Positions 1 to 7,838 of a stretch of 24,559 nucleotides of DNA are shown piece after piece. The DNA is from an uncultured Erythrobacteraceae bacterium (lineage in GTDB: Bacteria; Pseudomonadota; Alphaproteobacteria; Sphingomonadales; Sphingomonadaceae): the NCBI GenBank assembly GCA_946482075.1, contig CAMLQG010000051.1, forward strand, positions 1-24,559, in the 5' to 3' direction. Each line of letters starts with the position of its first letter. The stretch's first letter is position 1. The notes beneath the pieces are model-generated. The model was not told the DNA's origin. It made no database searches and saw nothing but the letters and a program-made list of their open reading frames with translations. A program made the translations under genes and the position numbers.

Positions 1-204
1 AGGCGCATGCGCCTTTACCGTTGCCGGCTGGACATGCGCGCATGCCACCCGGCCCCCAGAAACTGGCTGACCGAGTTCTTCGATCGGGGTTTCGACGCCC
101 CGCTCCCGCGTATTTCGGGAGCCCAGCCAGAATCGCGCGCCTTGCTTCGAGAAGCAAGCCAAATCCTGCTTCATTTCCGAGATTTGTGATCGGGTGACGC
201 GAGA

Positions 205-228
205 TGTCGCGACACTGCGCGATCGCGC
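205..228. promoter_or_regulatory. Two adjacent perfect palindromes upstream of traG
   Basis: TGTCGCGACA (205-214) and GCGCGATCGCGC (217-228) are perfect palindromes separated by two bases, about 150 bases before the traG start. Twin palindromes ahead of a long operon suggest a binding site for a dimeric regulator, but no binding protein can be assigned from sequence. In GC-rich DNA short palindromes also arise by chance. Confidence 0.3.
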
Positions 229-287
229 GAAATCCCGCGCTGGCGACCGCGCAGTGGAATTTCTACCGTCGCGTTCACTGGAAAGGC

Positions 288-309
288 GCCCTGGGGCACT
301 CGCCAGGGC
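288..309. repeat. 7-bp inverted repeat upstream of traG
   Basis: GCCCTGG at 288-294 and CCAGGGC at 303-309 form a perfect stem with an 8-base loop, about 65 bases ahead of the traG start. No T-tract follows, so it does not look like an intrinsic terminator. It could be an mRNA leader structure or part of a transfer-related site. Confidence 0.3.
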
Positions 310-375
310 CTAATGGACCAAGGCATTTTCGATCAGAGTCCAGGCATCGCTCGCAGCCCGCGAGTGGAGGCCAGA

Positions 376-2430
376 ATGACCCCGACCAAACTCCTCATCG
401 GACAGATCCTGTTGGTCCTTGCGATCATCACGCTAGGCGTCTGGTGCGCGACACAGTGGGCGGCCTGGAGCCTGGCCTACCAGCCGGAGCTCGACCGCCC
501 TTGGTTCATCCTGGGCACATTCCCGGTCTACCGGCCCTGGTCGCTCTTCCCCTGGTGGTTCTCGTTCGATGCCTATGCGCCGATCGTGTTCGACGAGGCG
601 GGCGCGATCGCGGCCACCAGTGGTCTCCTGGGATGCGGTGCGGCCATATTCGGGTCGGTCTGGCGTGCGCGCCAATCGAACAATCTCACCACTTACGGCT
701 CGGCGCGCTGGGCCACGGCCAAAGATGTCAAATCCGCCAAGCTTCTCGTCGACCATGGTGTCGTGCTTGGTCGCATGGGTGGCGAGGAACTCCGTCACGA
801 CGGCCCCGAGCATGTCATGGCCTTCGCCCCGACCCGCTCGGGCAAGGGCGTCGGCCTTGTCATCCCTACCCTTTTGTCCTGGACCGGATCGACGGTGGTC
901 CACGACATCAAGGGCGAGAATTGGGAACTTACTGCCGGTTGGCGGGCGCGCTTCTCTCACTGCTTGCTCTTCAACCCTACTGACGCACGATCGGCGCGCT
1001 ACAACCCGCTGCTCGAGGTCCGTCGTGGCGAGAACGAAGTTCGCGACGTCCAGAACATCGCCGACATCCTCGTCGATCCCGAGGGCGCGCTAGAACGCCG
1101 CAATCACTGGGAGAAGACCTCCCATTCCTTGCTGGTCGGCGCGATCCTCCACGTCCTTTACGCGGAGGAAGAGAAGACCCTCGCCCGCGTCGCGACGTTC
1201 CTGTCCGACCCGCAACGCTCGTTCGCAGCCACCCTGCATCGGATGATGGCGACCAATCATCTCGGGACGCCAGACGCACCATTGGTCCACCCAGTCGTCG
1301 CTTCAGCGGCTCGCGAACTCCTCAACAAGAGCGAGAATGAGCGTTCCGGCGTGCTTTCGACTGCCATGTCGTTCCTTGGGCTCTACCGTGATCCGACGGT
1401 TGCCGCGGTCACGGCTGCATCGGACTGGCGCATCGCCGACCTCGTCGAAGGCTCCCACCCGGTTTCCCTCTACCTCGTCGTGCCCCCCTCGGACATCAGC
1501 CGTACCAAGCCTTTGATCCGCCTGATCCTGAACCAGATCGGCCGGCGCCTGACCGAAACCCTGCATGGCGTCGGCAAGGAGGGAAAAGCAGATTGCCGCC
1601 AGTCCAATGGCAGATGGCGCCTGCTGATGATGCTGGACGAGTTTCCGGCACTGGGACGGCTCGACTTTTTCGAGACGAGCCTGGCATTCCTCGCCGGCTA
1701 CGGCGTGCGCGCCTTCCTGATCGCTCAGAGCCTGAACCAAATCGAGAAGGCCTATGGCGAGCATAATGCCATCCTCGACAATTGCCATGTCCGCATTGCG
1801 TTCGCGACCAATGACGAACGTACCGCCAAGCGGATCTCGGATGCGCTCGGCACTGCGACCGAACAGCGCGCGATGCGCAACTATGCCGGGCACCGTCTCG
1901 CACCCTGGCTGGCCCACGTCATGGTCAGTCGACAAGAGACGGCCCGCGCGCTCCTGACGCCGGGCGAAGTGATGCAACTCGCGCCGACAGATGAGTTGGT
2001 CCTGATCTCGGGTCATCCACCAATCCGGGCAAAGAAGCTGCGCTATTACGAGGATCGTTGGTTCTCGGCGCGCGTGCTGCCCGCACCAGAGCTGAATGGC
2101 GCCGGTTACCCCGATCTCCCTAATCCGCGCGAAGATGACTGGGCAGGATATGTCCGCACGACCGACATGCGCCTCGCCGGCGGCATGGAGGAAGGCGATG
2201 GCGCGGATAGCGGAGGCCTCGAGCAGGCGCGCCATCCTGCGCACGAGATCGAACCGACGATTATCGTCGAGCCTGAAATGGCCGATCCGCTTGGCCTCGG
2301 TGATGATGACGGCGACCAGGCGGCAGAACGGCGTGCGATGGATCGCGCGCAAGCGCTTGGAACTGCTCGCACCGTCTATGGTCTCGACGCCGCGTCGGGT
2401 CGCCCCGACGACCTGCAGCTGGGCTTCTGA
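376..2430 (+). CDS. traG: Type IV coupling protein TraG/VirD4
   Basis: The 684-residue protein is the inner-membrane ATPase that couples the relaxase-DNA complex to the type IV secretion channel during conjugation. Two hydrophobic segments lie in the first 110 residues, followed by the cytosolic ATPase domain with a Walker A at about 151-160 (APTRSGKGVG) and a Walker B at about 416-422 (LLMMLDE followed by FPALG). The acidic, variable C-terminal tail is typical of the family. I chose ATG 376 because GGAGG lies 5 bases upstream and family members start with a similar MTPTKLL-like membrane segment. An in-frame ATG at 313 would add 21 residues without a clear ribosome binding site. It is the first gene of the transfer operon, and the next gene follows after 3 bases. 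Confidence 0.95.
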   Translation: MTPTKLLIGQILLVLAIITLGVWCATQWAAWSLAYQPELDRPWFILGTFPVYRPWSLFPWWFSFDAYAPIVFDEAGAIAATSGLLGCGAAIFGSVWRARQSNNLTTYGSARWATAKDVKSAKLLVDHGVVLGRMGGEELRHDGPEHVMAFAPTRSGKGVGLVIPTLLSWTGSTVVHDIKGENWELTAGWRARFSHCLLFNPTDARSARYNPLLEVRRGENEVRDVQNIADILVDPEGALERRNHWEKTSHSLLVGAILHVLYAEEEKTLARVATFLSDPQRSFAATLHRMMATNHLGTPDAPLVHPVVASAARELLNKSENERSGVLSTAMSFLGLYRDPTVAAVTAASDWRIADLVEGSHPVSLYLVVPPSDISRTKPLIRLILNQIGRRLTETLHGVGKEGKADCRQSNGRWRLLMMLDEFPALGRLDFFETSLAFLAGYGVRAFLIAQSLNQIEKAYGEHNAILDNCHVRIAFATNDERTAKRISDALGTATEQRAMRNYAGHRLAPWLAHVMVSRQETARALLTPGEVMQLAPTDELVLISGHPPIRAKKLRYYEDRWFSARVLPAPELNGAGYPDLPNPREDDWAGYVRTTDMRLAGGMEEGDGADSGGLEQARHPAHEIEPTIIVEPEMADPLGLGDDDGDQAAERRAMDRAQALGTARTVYGLDAASGRPDDLQLGF

Positions 2431-2433
2431 GCG

Positions 2434-2862
2434 ATGGAAAAGACCAACTCCAAGGTGCGCCATCAACTGTTCCTGCCAAAGCCACTGTCCGACCGACTCG
2501 AGGCGCTGGCCGCAAGACCGGGTGCGAGCAAGTCCGCTATCCTGGTCGATGCGGTCACTGCCTGGCTCAATCGCCGTGGGGCGTCCGAGCTTGAGGATCG
2601 GTTCGCGATCCGGCTCGATCGACTGACCAAGGCCATCGGCCGGGTCGACCGCGACACCTATGTGATCCTCGAAATGCTGGCGCTGTTCGTCCGCTACGAA
2701 CTCGCGATCCAGGTACCTCTGGCCGAGAACGATCACGCGGGTCGCGCGATGGGCGCGAGGCGGTTCGAAGCCTTCGTCACGCAAGTGGGAAGACAGGTTT
2801 CGACCGGGCGTCGTTCATTGAATGGAGCCACCCTCGCTGACGCTTCGGAGGACGACGAGTGA
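2434..2862 (+). CDS. CopG-family ribbon-helix-helix protein of the trb operon
   Basis: The 142-residue protein has an N-terminal ribbon-helix-helix segment at about residues 6-48 (a beta strand around RHQLFLP, then two helices containing LSDRLEAL and SKSAILVDAV), followed by a helical C-terminal part of unknown role. Proteins of this kind sit between traG and trbB in many alphaproteobacterial trb operons and are annotated as CopG-type regulators. Its stop overlaps the GTG start of trbB by 4 bases, so translation is probably coupled. Inference: it may regulate the operon or act in DNA processing. No target site is proven. Confidence 0.85.
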   Translation: MEKTNSKVRHQLFLPKPLSDRLEALAARPGASKSAILVDAVTAWLNRRGASELEDRFAIRLDRLTKAIGRVDRDTYVILEMLALFVRYELAIQVPLAENDHAGRAMGARRFEAFVTQVGRQVSTGRRSLNGATLADASEDDE

Positions 2863-3887
2863 GCGCCACCTTATCTTCCGAGCGCCCCGCCGCAACTGCG
2901 GCCGAACGCAGGCGCCGGATGCTCATCACCGCGCTCGGCGCCGACATCGCGTCAGCCATGCGCGATCCGCTCGTCATCGAGATCATGGTCAATCCCGACG
3001 GGGCGCTTCGGCTCGACCGCCTCGGCGAAGGTCGCATCGACACCGAGAAGCGCATCGAGCCCGAGCAGGTCGAGCGGATCATCAGGCTGGTAGCATCCCA
3101 CGCGCGTGCCGAGGTCCATGCCGACCACCCGATCATCTCGGCCGAACTGCCGCCGCATATCGAGGGGCGCGCAGGCGAACGCTTCGAAGGCGTACTGCCG
3201 CCGGTCGCATCAGCGCCGTGCTTCTCGATCCGCAAGCCCGCCCAGCGGCTCCACACGCTCGACGACTATGTCGCGGATGGCCTGATGAGCGAGGCGACCG
3301 CCGACACGCTGCGCGCCGCAGTTACCCAACGCTACAACATCCTGGTCGCCGGCGGGACAAGCTCGGGCAAGACCACGCTCGCCAATGCGCTGCTTGCCGA
3401 GATGGCCCCAAAGCGATCGGGCATAGACGCCCGGGTCATCCTGATCGAGGACACGCGCGAGCTGCAATGTCCGTTGCCGGACACCGTGGCACTGCGCACC
3501 CGGCCGCCGCACGTTACAATGACCGAACTGGTGCGATCGACCATGCGCCTGCGGCCCGACCGGATAATTGTCGGCGAGGTGCGCGGTCCCGAAGCTCTCG
3601 ATATGCTGAAGGCCTGGAACACCGGACATCCCGGCGGGATCGCAACCGTCCATGCCAACAGCGCGCTCGCAGCACTCTATCGGCTCGAACAGCTCGTGCA
3701 GGAGGCCGTGGTCACCGTGCCCCGCCAGCTGATCGCCGAAGCGATCGACATCGTCGTGTTCATCTCCGGCCGCGGCACGTCGCGCCGGGTGTCCACTATC
3801 ACCCGCGTCGCCGGGCTCGATCCGGACACCGGGGCCTACGCGTTCGCCGACCTTCCGACCTCTAAACCAAGGAGAAATGATCCATGA
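2859..3887 (+). CDS. trbB: TrbB, VirB11-type ATPase of the conjugative type IV secretion system
   Basis: This 342-residue cytoplasmic ATPase belongs to the secretion-ATPase family that forms hexameric rings at the base of the channel and powers pilus assembly and substrate transfer. A Walker A sits at about 165-173 (GGTSSGKTT). An Asp box (IEDTREL), a Walker B region (DRIIVGEVRGPEALDML) and a His-box region (GHPGGIATVHANS) follow in the expected order. It starts with GTG inside the stop of the preceding gene (GTGA overlap). Its own stop overlaps the trbC start (ATGA), with AAGGAG just upstream for trbC. Length matches the family. Confidence 0.96.
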   Translation: MSATLSSERPAATAAERRRRMLITALGADIASAMRDPLVIEIMVNPDGALRLDRLGEGRIDTEKRIEPEQVERIIRLVASHARAEVHADHPIISAELPPHIEGRAGERFEGVLPPVASAPCFSIRKPAQRLHTLDDYVADGLMSEATADTLRAAVTQRYNILVAGGTSSGKTTLANALLAEMAPKRSGIDARVILIEDTRELQCPLPDTVALRTRPPHVTMTELVRSTMRLRPDRIIVGEVRGPEALDMLKAWNTGHPGGIATVHANSALAALYRLEQLVQEAVVTVPRQLIAEAIDIVVFISGRGTSRRVSTITRVAGLDPDTGAYAFADLPTSKPRRNDP

Positions 3888-4222
3888 CGCGCGCGCTTTC
3901 TCGCCATTTCGCCAATCGCCATCTCTTGGCCGGCGCCACGCTCGCCCTCGCGCTCACCCTGGCCACACAGGCGCATGCCGCCGGATCGGGCATGCCTTGG
4001 GAAGAGCCACTCCAGCAAGTCCTTGAATCGGTCCAAGGGCCGGTCGCAAAGATCGTGGCGGTAATCATCATCATCGTGACTGGCCTTACCCTCGCTTTCG
4101 GCGAGACCGCAGGCGGGTTCCGACGCCTGATCCAGATCGTTTTCGGCCTCTCGATCGCGTTCGCCGCGTCGAGCTTCTTCCTGTCCTTCTTCAGCTTCGG
4201 CGGCGGGGCGCTGATCTCGTGA
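3884..4222 (+). CDS. trbC: TrbC, VirB2-like pilin precursor
   Basis: The 112-residue protein is the probable major pilin subunit. It has a basic N terminus, a long signal-like hydrophobic stretch ending near residue 32 (ATQAHAAG), then two hydrophobic segments at about 55-73 and 82-103, the usual two-helix pilin layout. TrbC pilins of the RP4 type are processed and can be cyclised, but no TraF-type peptidase gene is visible in this window. It overlaps trbB (ATGA) and trbD (GTGA). Confidence 0.93.
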   Translation: MTRALSRHFANRHLLAGATLALALTLATQAHAAGSGMPWEEPLQQVLESVQGPVAKIVAVIIIIVTGLTLAFGETAGGFRRLIQIVFGLSIAFAASSFFLSFFSFGGGALIS

Positions 4223-4491
4223 TCAGCACCAGCCAGCATATCGAGGGCTTCGAGGTGCCGATCCATGGCTCGCTCGGCAGCCCACTGCTCCTCGGCGGCG
4301 CGCCGCGCGGGTTGGCGATCGTCAACGGTACACTGGCCGCGGCCGTTGGCCTCGGCCTCCAGCAATGGCTCGCCGGGGTTCTGCTTTGGGCGGTGGGGCA
4401 CAGCGTCGCCGTCATGGCCACCCGCCGCGACCCAAGCTTCGCGCCAGTCTTGCTCCGCCACATCCGCCAGAAGGGCTATTTCGCATGCTGA
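4219..4491 (+). CDS. trbD: TrbD, VirB3-like inner-membrane protein
   Basis: This is a small 90-residue membrane protein of the TrbD/VirB3 family, which associates with the TrbE ATPase at the inner membrane. The N terminus is followed by one or two closely spaced hydrophobic segments at about residues 27-62, then a basic C-terminal tail. It starts with GTG in a 4-base overlap with the trbC stop and is followed after 10 bases by trbE. Identification rests on position, length and the characteristic N-terminal sequence around GFEVPIHGSL. Confidence 0.92.
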   Translation: MISTSQHIEGFEVPIHGSLGSPLLLGGAPRGLAIVNGTLAAAVGLGLQQWLAGVLLWAVGHSVAVMATRRDPSFAPVLLRHIRQKGYFAC

Positions 4492-4501
4492 GGTGTCTCA
4501 C

Positions 4502-6952
4502 ATGATGTTCGTGGGAGAATATCGCGCGTCCGCCGAGCGCCTCGCCGACCATCTGCCTTGGGCCGCGCTCGTCGCTCCCGGCGTCGTGCTCAACAAGGAC
4601 GGAAGCTTCCTACGGGTCCTGGCCTTTCGCGGCCCCGACCTGGAATCGGCGACAGAGCCGGAACTGGTGGCCGCCTGTGCCCGTGCCAACAATGCCCTGC
4701 GGCGGTTCGGAAGTGGCTGGGCCCTGTTCTTCGACGCCGAGCGGCGCGAGGCGCTGGCCTATCCCGACAGCGAGTTTCCCGATGCGGCAAGCTGGCTGGT
4801 CGACAATGAGCGGCGCGCGGCTTTCGAGGCGGAAGGCAGGCATTTCGAAAGCCGATACCACCTGACGCTGACCTGGCTCCCCCCGGCCGATGCAACCGAC
4901 CGGGCCGGCCGCTCGCTGATCGAGCGGCCAGATGCCGACAAAAAACGGGACTGGCGCGGTGCGCTCGCAAGCTTCGTCGCCGAGACCGATCGGGTGCTCG
5001 ACCTGCTGGGCGGCTTCATGGCGGATGTCCGCGCTCTCGATGATGATGAAACCCTGACCTTCCTGCACGGCACGATTTCCGATCGCCGCCACCGGGTCGT
5101 CGCGCCCGAGACACCGATGTATCTTGATGCCATCCTGGCCGATACGCCGTTGGTTGGGGGCCTGGAACCCAAGCTCGGCAAACTGCATGTTCGGACGCTG
5201 ACGATCCTCGGCTTTCCAAGCCTTAGCCGGCCAGGCATCCTCGACGCGCTCAATCACCAGGATTTCGGCTATCGCTGGGTCACGCGCTTTATTGCCCTGG
5301 ACAAGACGCTCGCGACGAAGACGCTAACCAGCCTCCGGCGACAATGGTTCAATAAGCGCAAATCAATCACCGCGCTCCTGCGCGAAGTGCTTTATAATTC
5401 GCCAGCACAGCTTCTCGACAGCGATGCCGACAACAAGGTGGTCGATGCCGATCTCGCATTACAGGCGCTTGGCGGCGACCATGTTGCCTTCGGCTATTTG
5501 ACCACGACGATCACTGTTGCGGACCAGGGCCAATCGGCAGTCGAAGGCAAGGTCCGCGCCGTCGAGCGGATCGTCAACGGGCTCGGATTTACCTGCGTTC
5601 GCGAAGGCGTGAACGCGGTCGAGGCATGGCTGTCGTCAGTCCCCGGACATGTCTACGCCAACGTCCGCCAGCCCCTGGTCCATACCTTGAACCTGGCTCA
5701 TCTCATGCCGCTTTCGTCGGTCTGGGCAGGTCCTGTCGGCAACCGGCACCTGGGCGGGCCACCGCTGCTTCTTGCCAAGACTGCCGGGTCGACACCGTTC
5801 CGGCTGTCCACCCATGTCGGCGATGTCGGGCACATGATGGTGGTCGGCCCGACCGGTGCGGGCAAATCGGTGCTGCTGGGCCTCATCGCGCTCCAGTTCC
5901 GTCGTTACCGTGATGCCCAGGTCTATATCTTCGACAAGGGCAATTCGGCGCGGGCAGTGGTCCTGGCGATGGGCGGCGCGCACCACGCGCTTGGCTCCAG
6001 CGAAGCCGACGGTGAGGCGCTGGCCTTCCAACCACTGGCGGGCATCGATGATGCCGTGGAGCGCAGTTGGGCGGCGGATTGGATCGCAGCATTGCTGGGC
6101 GCGGAAAATGTGCCTGTCACGCCTGATGTAAAAGACGCGGTCTGGACCGCACTCGGGAGCTTGGCGTCCGCGCCGCGCGAGGAGCGGACGATGACTGGTC
6201 TCGCGCTGCTGCTCCAGTCCAATTCGCTGCGCGTTGCCTTGCAACCCTACACGTTGGATGGTCCTCATGGACGGCTCCTCGATGCTGCCGAGCAGCACCT
6301 CGAACTTGCCGATGTCCAATGCTTCGAGACCGAGGCCCTGATGGGCCAGAGTGGCGCGGTCGCACCAGTGCTCACCTACCTGTTCCATCGACTGGAGGAG
6401 CGGTTCGATGGCCGCCCCACCCTGCTGGTCCTCGACGAAGCCTGGATCTTCCTAGACCATCCGCTGTTCGCGGCGCGCATCCGCGAATGGCTGAAGGTGC
6501 TGCGCAAGAAGAATGTGGCGGTATTGTTTGCCACCCAGAGCCTCGCCGACATCGCCGGCTCTGCAATCGCGCCCGCCATCATCGAAAGCTGCCCGCAGCG
6601 CATCCTGCTGCCCAATGACCGCGCCATCGAGCCGCAGGGCCGTGACATCTACGCACGGTTCGGCCTCAACGACCGGCAGATCGAACTGATCAGCCGCGCT
6701 ACGCCCAAGCGCCACTACTATCTCCAATCCGCGCGTGGAAACCGGCTCTTCGAATTGGGGCTCGGTCCAGTCGCACTCGCTTTTTGCGGTGCATCCGACC
6801 CCGCTTCCCAGCAGCGCATCGATGCCGTGCTCAAGGAGCACGGACGTGCACGGTTCGCCGAGGCTTTCCTGCGGGACCGCGGGCTTCCCTGGGCCGCCGA
6901 TCTCACCACCGATTTCCCCTTTTCCCAACCCTCCAACCAAGGAGAAGAATGA
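4502..6952 (+). CDS. trbE: TrbE, VirB4-type ATPase of the conjugative type IV secretion system
   Basis: The 816-residue ATPase energises pilus biogenesis and substrate transfer at the inner membrane. It has the CagE/TrbE/VirB N-terminal domain in the first half, then a Walker A at about 448-456 (VGPTGAGKS) and a Walker B at about 641-648 (LLVLDEAW). The open frame extends further upstream to 4265 across trbD, but the family begins with an MM...EYR...LADHLPWAALVAPG-like start, and TGAGG lies 8 bases before ATG 4502, so that start was chosen. A GTG at 4493 is an alternative. The stop overlaps the trbJ start (ATGA). Confidence 0.95.
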   Translation: MMFVGEYRASAERLADHLPWAALVAPGVVLNKDGSFLRVLAFRGPDLESATEPELVAACARANNALRRFGSGWALFFDAERREALAYPDSEFPDAASWLVDNERRAAFEAEGRHFESRYHLTLTWLPPADATDRAGRSLIERPDADKKRDWRGALASFVAETDRVLDLLGGFMADVRALDDDETLTFLHGTISDRRHRVVAPETPMYLDAILADTPLVGGLEPKLGKLHVRTLTILGFPSLSRPGILDALNHQDFGYRWVTRFIALDKTLATKTLTSLRRQWFNKRKSITALLREVLYNSPAQLLDSDADNKVVDADLALQALGGDHVAFGYLTTTITVADQGQSAVEGKVRAVERIVNGLGFTCVREGVNAVEAWLSSVPGHVYANVRQPLVHTLNLAHLMPLSSVWAGPVGNRHLGGPPLLLAKTAGSTPFRLSTHVGDVGHMMVVGPTGAGKSVLLGLIALQFRRYRDAQVYIFDKGNSARAVVLAMGGAHHALGSSEADGEALAFQPLAGIDDAVERSWAADWIAALLGAENVPVTPDVKDAVWTALGSLASAPREERTMTGLALLLQSNSLRVALQPYTLDGPHGRLLDAAEQHLELADVQCFETEALMGQSGAVAPVLTYLFHRLEERFDGRPTLLVLDEAWIFLDHPLFAARIREWLKVLRKKNVAVLFATQSLADIAGSAIAPAIIESCPQRILLPNDRAIEPQGRDIYARFGLNDRQIELISRATPKRHYYLQSARGNRLFELGLGPVALAFCGASDPASQQRIDAVLKEHGRARFAEAFLRDRGLPWAADLTTDFPFSQPSNQGEE

Positions 6953-7704
6953 TGCGTGCCCTCACTCGCAAACATGTGATCGCCGCTGCACTTGCGCTCG
7001 GCACCTGTGGCTCACTCGCCTTTGGCATAGCAACGGCCTCAATGCCGGCGCATGCTCAGATCGGTGGTGTCGTGTTCGATCCCAAGAATTACGCGCAGAA
7101 CATCCTGACTGCTGCGCGCACGCTCCAGTCGGTCAACCAACAGATCCAACAGTTACAAAACGAAGCGCAGATGCTGGTCAACCAGGGGAAGAACCTGTCG
7201 CGGGTGGACTTCCCACAACTCGATGCCCTCAAGGCAAAGCTTGGCGAGATCGACCGTTTGATGGGCCGTGCCACCAATATCGATTTCAAGGTCGACCAAC
7301 TCGATGAGAAGTTTGCGAGGTTCTTTCCGCAGGACTTCAATGCCGCGCTCACGACCGATGCGCGCGTGCGCGATGCCCGCAGTCGGCTTGATGCCAGCAT
7401 GGCATCGTTCCGCCACACGATGAGAGTGCAGTCAGGTGTCGTCGAGAGCATTCATGACGATGCCGAGGTGCTCAGCCAGATCGTGGCGCGAAGCCAGGGT
7501 GCCGAGGGTTCGCTCCAGGCCCAGCAGGCCACGAACCAACTCCTGGCGCTGACTGCCAAGCAGCAATTCCAAGTTCAGCAGATGATGGCGGCACAATTCC
7601 GCAGCGAAACAACCGAGCGAGCCCGGCAGGCGACCCAGTCCGCCGAGGCACGCGCCGCCACGAAGAAATTCCTCGGTTCCGGATCGGCCTACACGCCCAA
7701 CTAG
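6949..7704 (+). CDS. trbJ: TrbJ, VirB5-like conjugal transfer protein
   Basis: The 251-residue secreted or periplasmic protein has a signal peptide ending around residues 31-34 (MPAHAQ), followed by a helical, glutamine-rich body (repeated QQIQQLQNEAQ-like heptads). This fits the VirB5-like minor pilus or adhesin role. Start ATG 6949 overlaps the trbE stop, with AAGGAG 5 bases upstream; ATG 6952 is the adjacent alternative. The frame stays open upstream to 6784 inside trbE, but that extension lacks the signal peptide at its N terminus and was not used. It is followed by a 134-base gap instead of an overlap. Confidence 0.93.
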   Translation: MMRALTRKHVIAAALALGTCGSLAFGIATASMPAHAQIGGVVFDPKNYAQNILTAARTLQSVNQQIQQLQNEAQMLVNQGKNLSRVDFPQLDALKAKLGEIDRLMGRATNIDFKVDQLDEKFARFFPQDFNAALTTDARVRDARSRLDASMASFRHTMRVQSGVVESIHDDAEVLSQIVARSQGAEGSLQAQQATNQLLALTAKQQFQVQQMMAAQFRSETTERARQATQSAEARAATKKFLGSGSAYTPN

Positions 7705-7735
7705 CCCAACGGGCCGAACGGCCCGATCCGGCCTG

Positions 7736-7769
7736 GCGACGGCGATCCCTCTCTCGTCGTCGCCGTCGC
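7736..7769. repeat. Strong hairpin in the trbJ-trbL gap
   Basis: Within the largest gap of the operon (7705-7838), GCGACGGCGA at 7736-7745 pairs perfectly with TCGCCGTCGC at 7760-7769 over a 14-base loop. A smaller stem, GGGCC-gaac-GGCCC, lies at 7711-7724. No T-tract follows either, so they are more likely mRNA processing, stability or attenuation structures than intrinsic terminators. No gene was found in the gap, which is where some related operons carry a small trbK-like entry-exclusion gene. Confidence 0.45.
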
Positions 7770-7838
7770 GGGGCGCGGACCCGCTCCCCCAACCGCGTCC
7801 CGCGACATCTTCTCCAACGCCAGCAGGAAGCCAGTGCC

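Larger units (their letters stand above)
1..375. other. Region upstream of traG with no recognisable gene
   Basis: A plus-strand frame is open from the window edge to a stop at 187-189, but its translation resembles no family I recognise. It could be the tail of a gene entering from the left or a chance ORF. The rest of the interval up to the traG start holds two adjacent perfect palindromes and an inverted repeat, listed separately, and is the natural place for a promoter or operator of the transfer operon. No convincing -35/-10 pair was found. Confidence 0.4.

Noticed and set aside
7..189. 60-codon ORF at the left edge
   Set aside because: No family recognised, no ribosome binding site visible, and the start is at the window edge; it may be the tail of a gene from outside but cannot be supported.
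1303..2784. Long minus-strand ORF (493 codons) antisense to traG and the CopG-type gene
   Set aside because: It covers strongly recognised plus-strand genes, its translation resembles no family and contains low-complexity composition typical of GC-rich shadow frames.
3836..4463. Minus-strand ORFs antisense to trbC and trbD
   Set aside because: They lie opposite small but well-supported membrane protein genes in an overlapping operon and show no domain.
5636..6388. Minus-strand ORF antisense to trbE
   Set aside because: Shadow of the TrbE ATPase coding region with no recognisable features.
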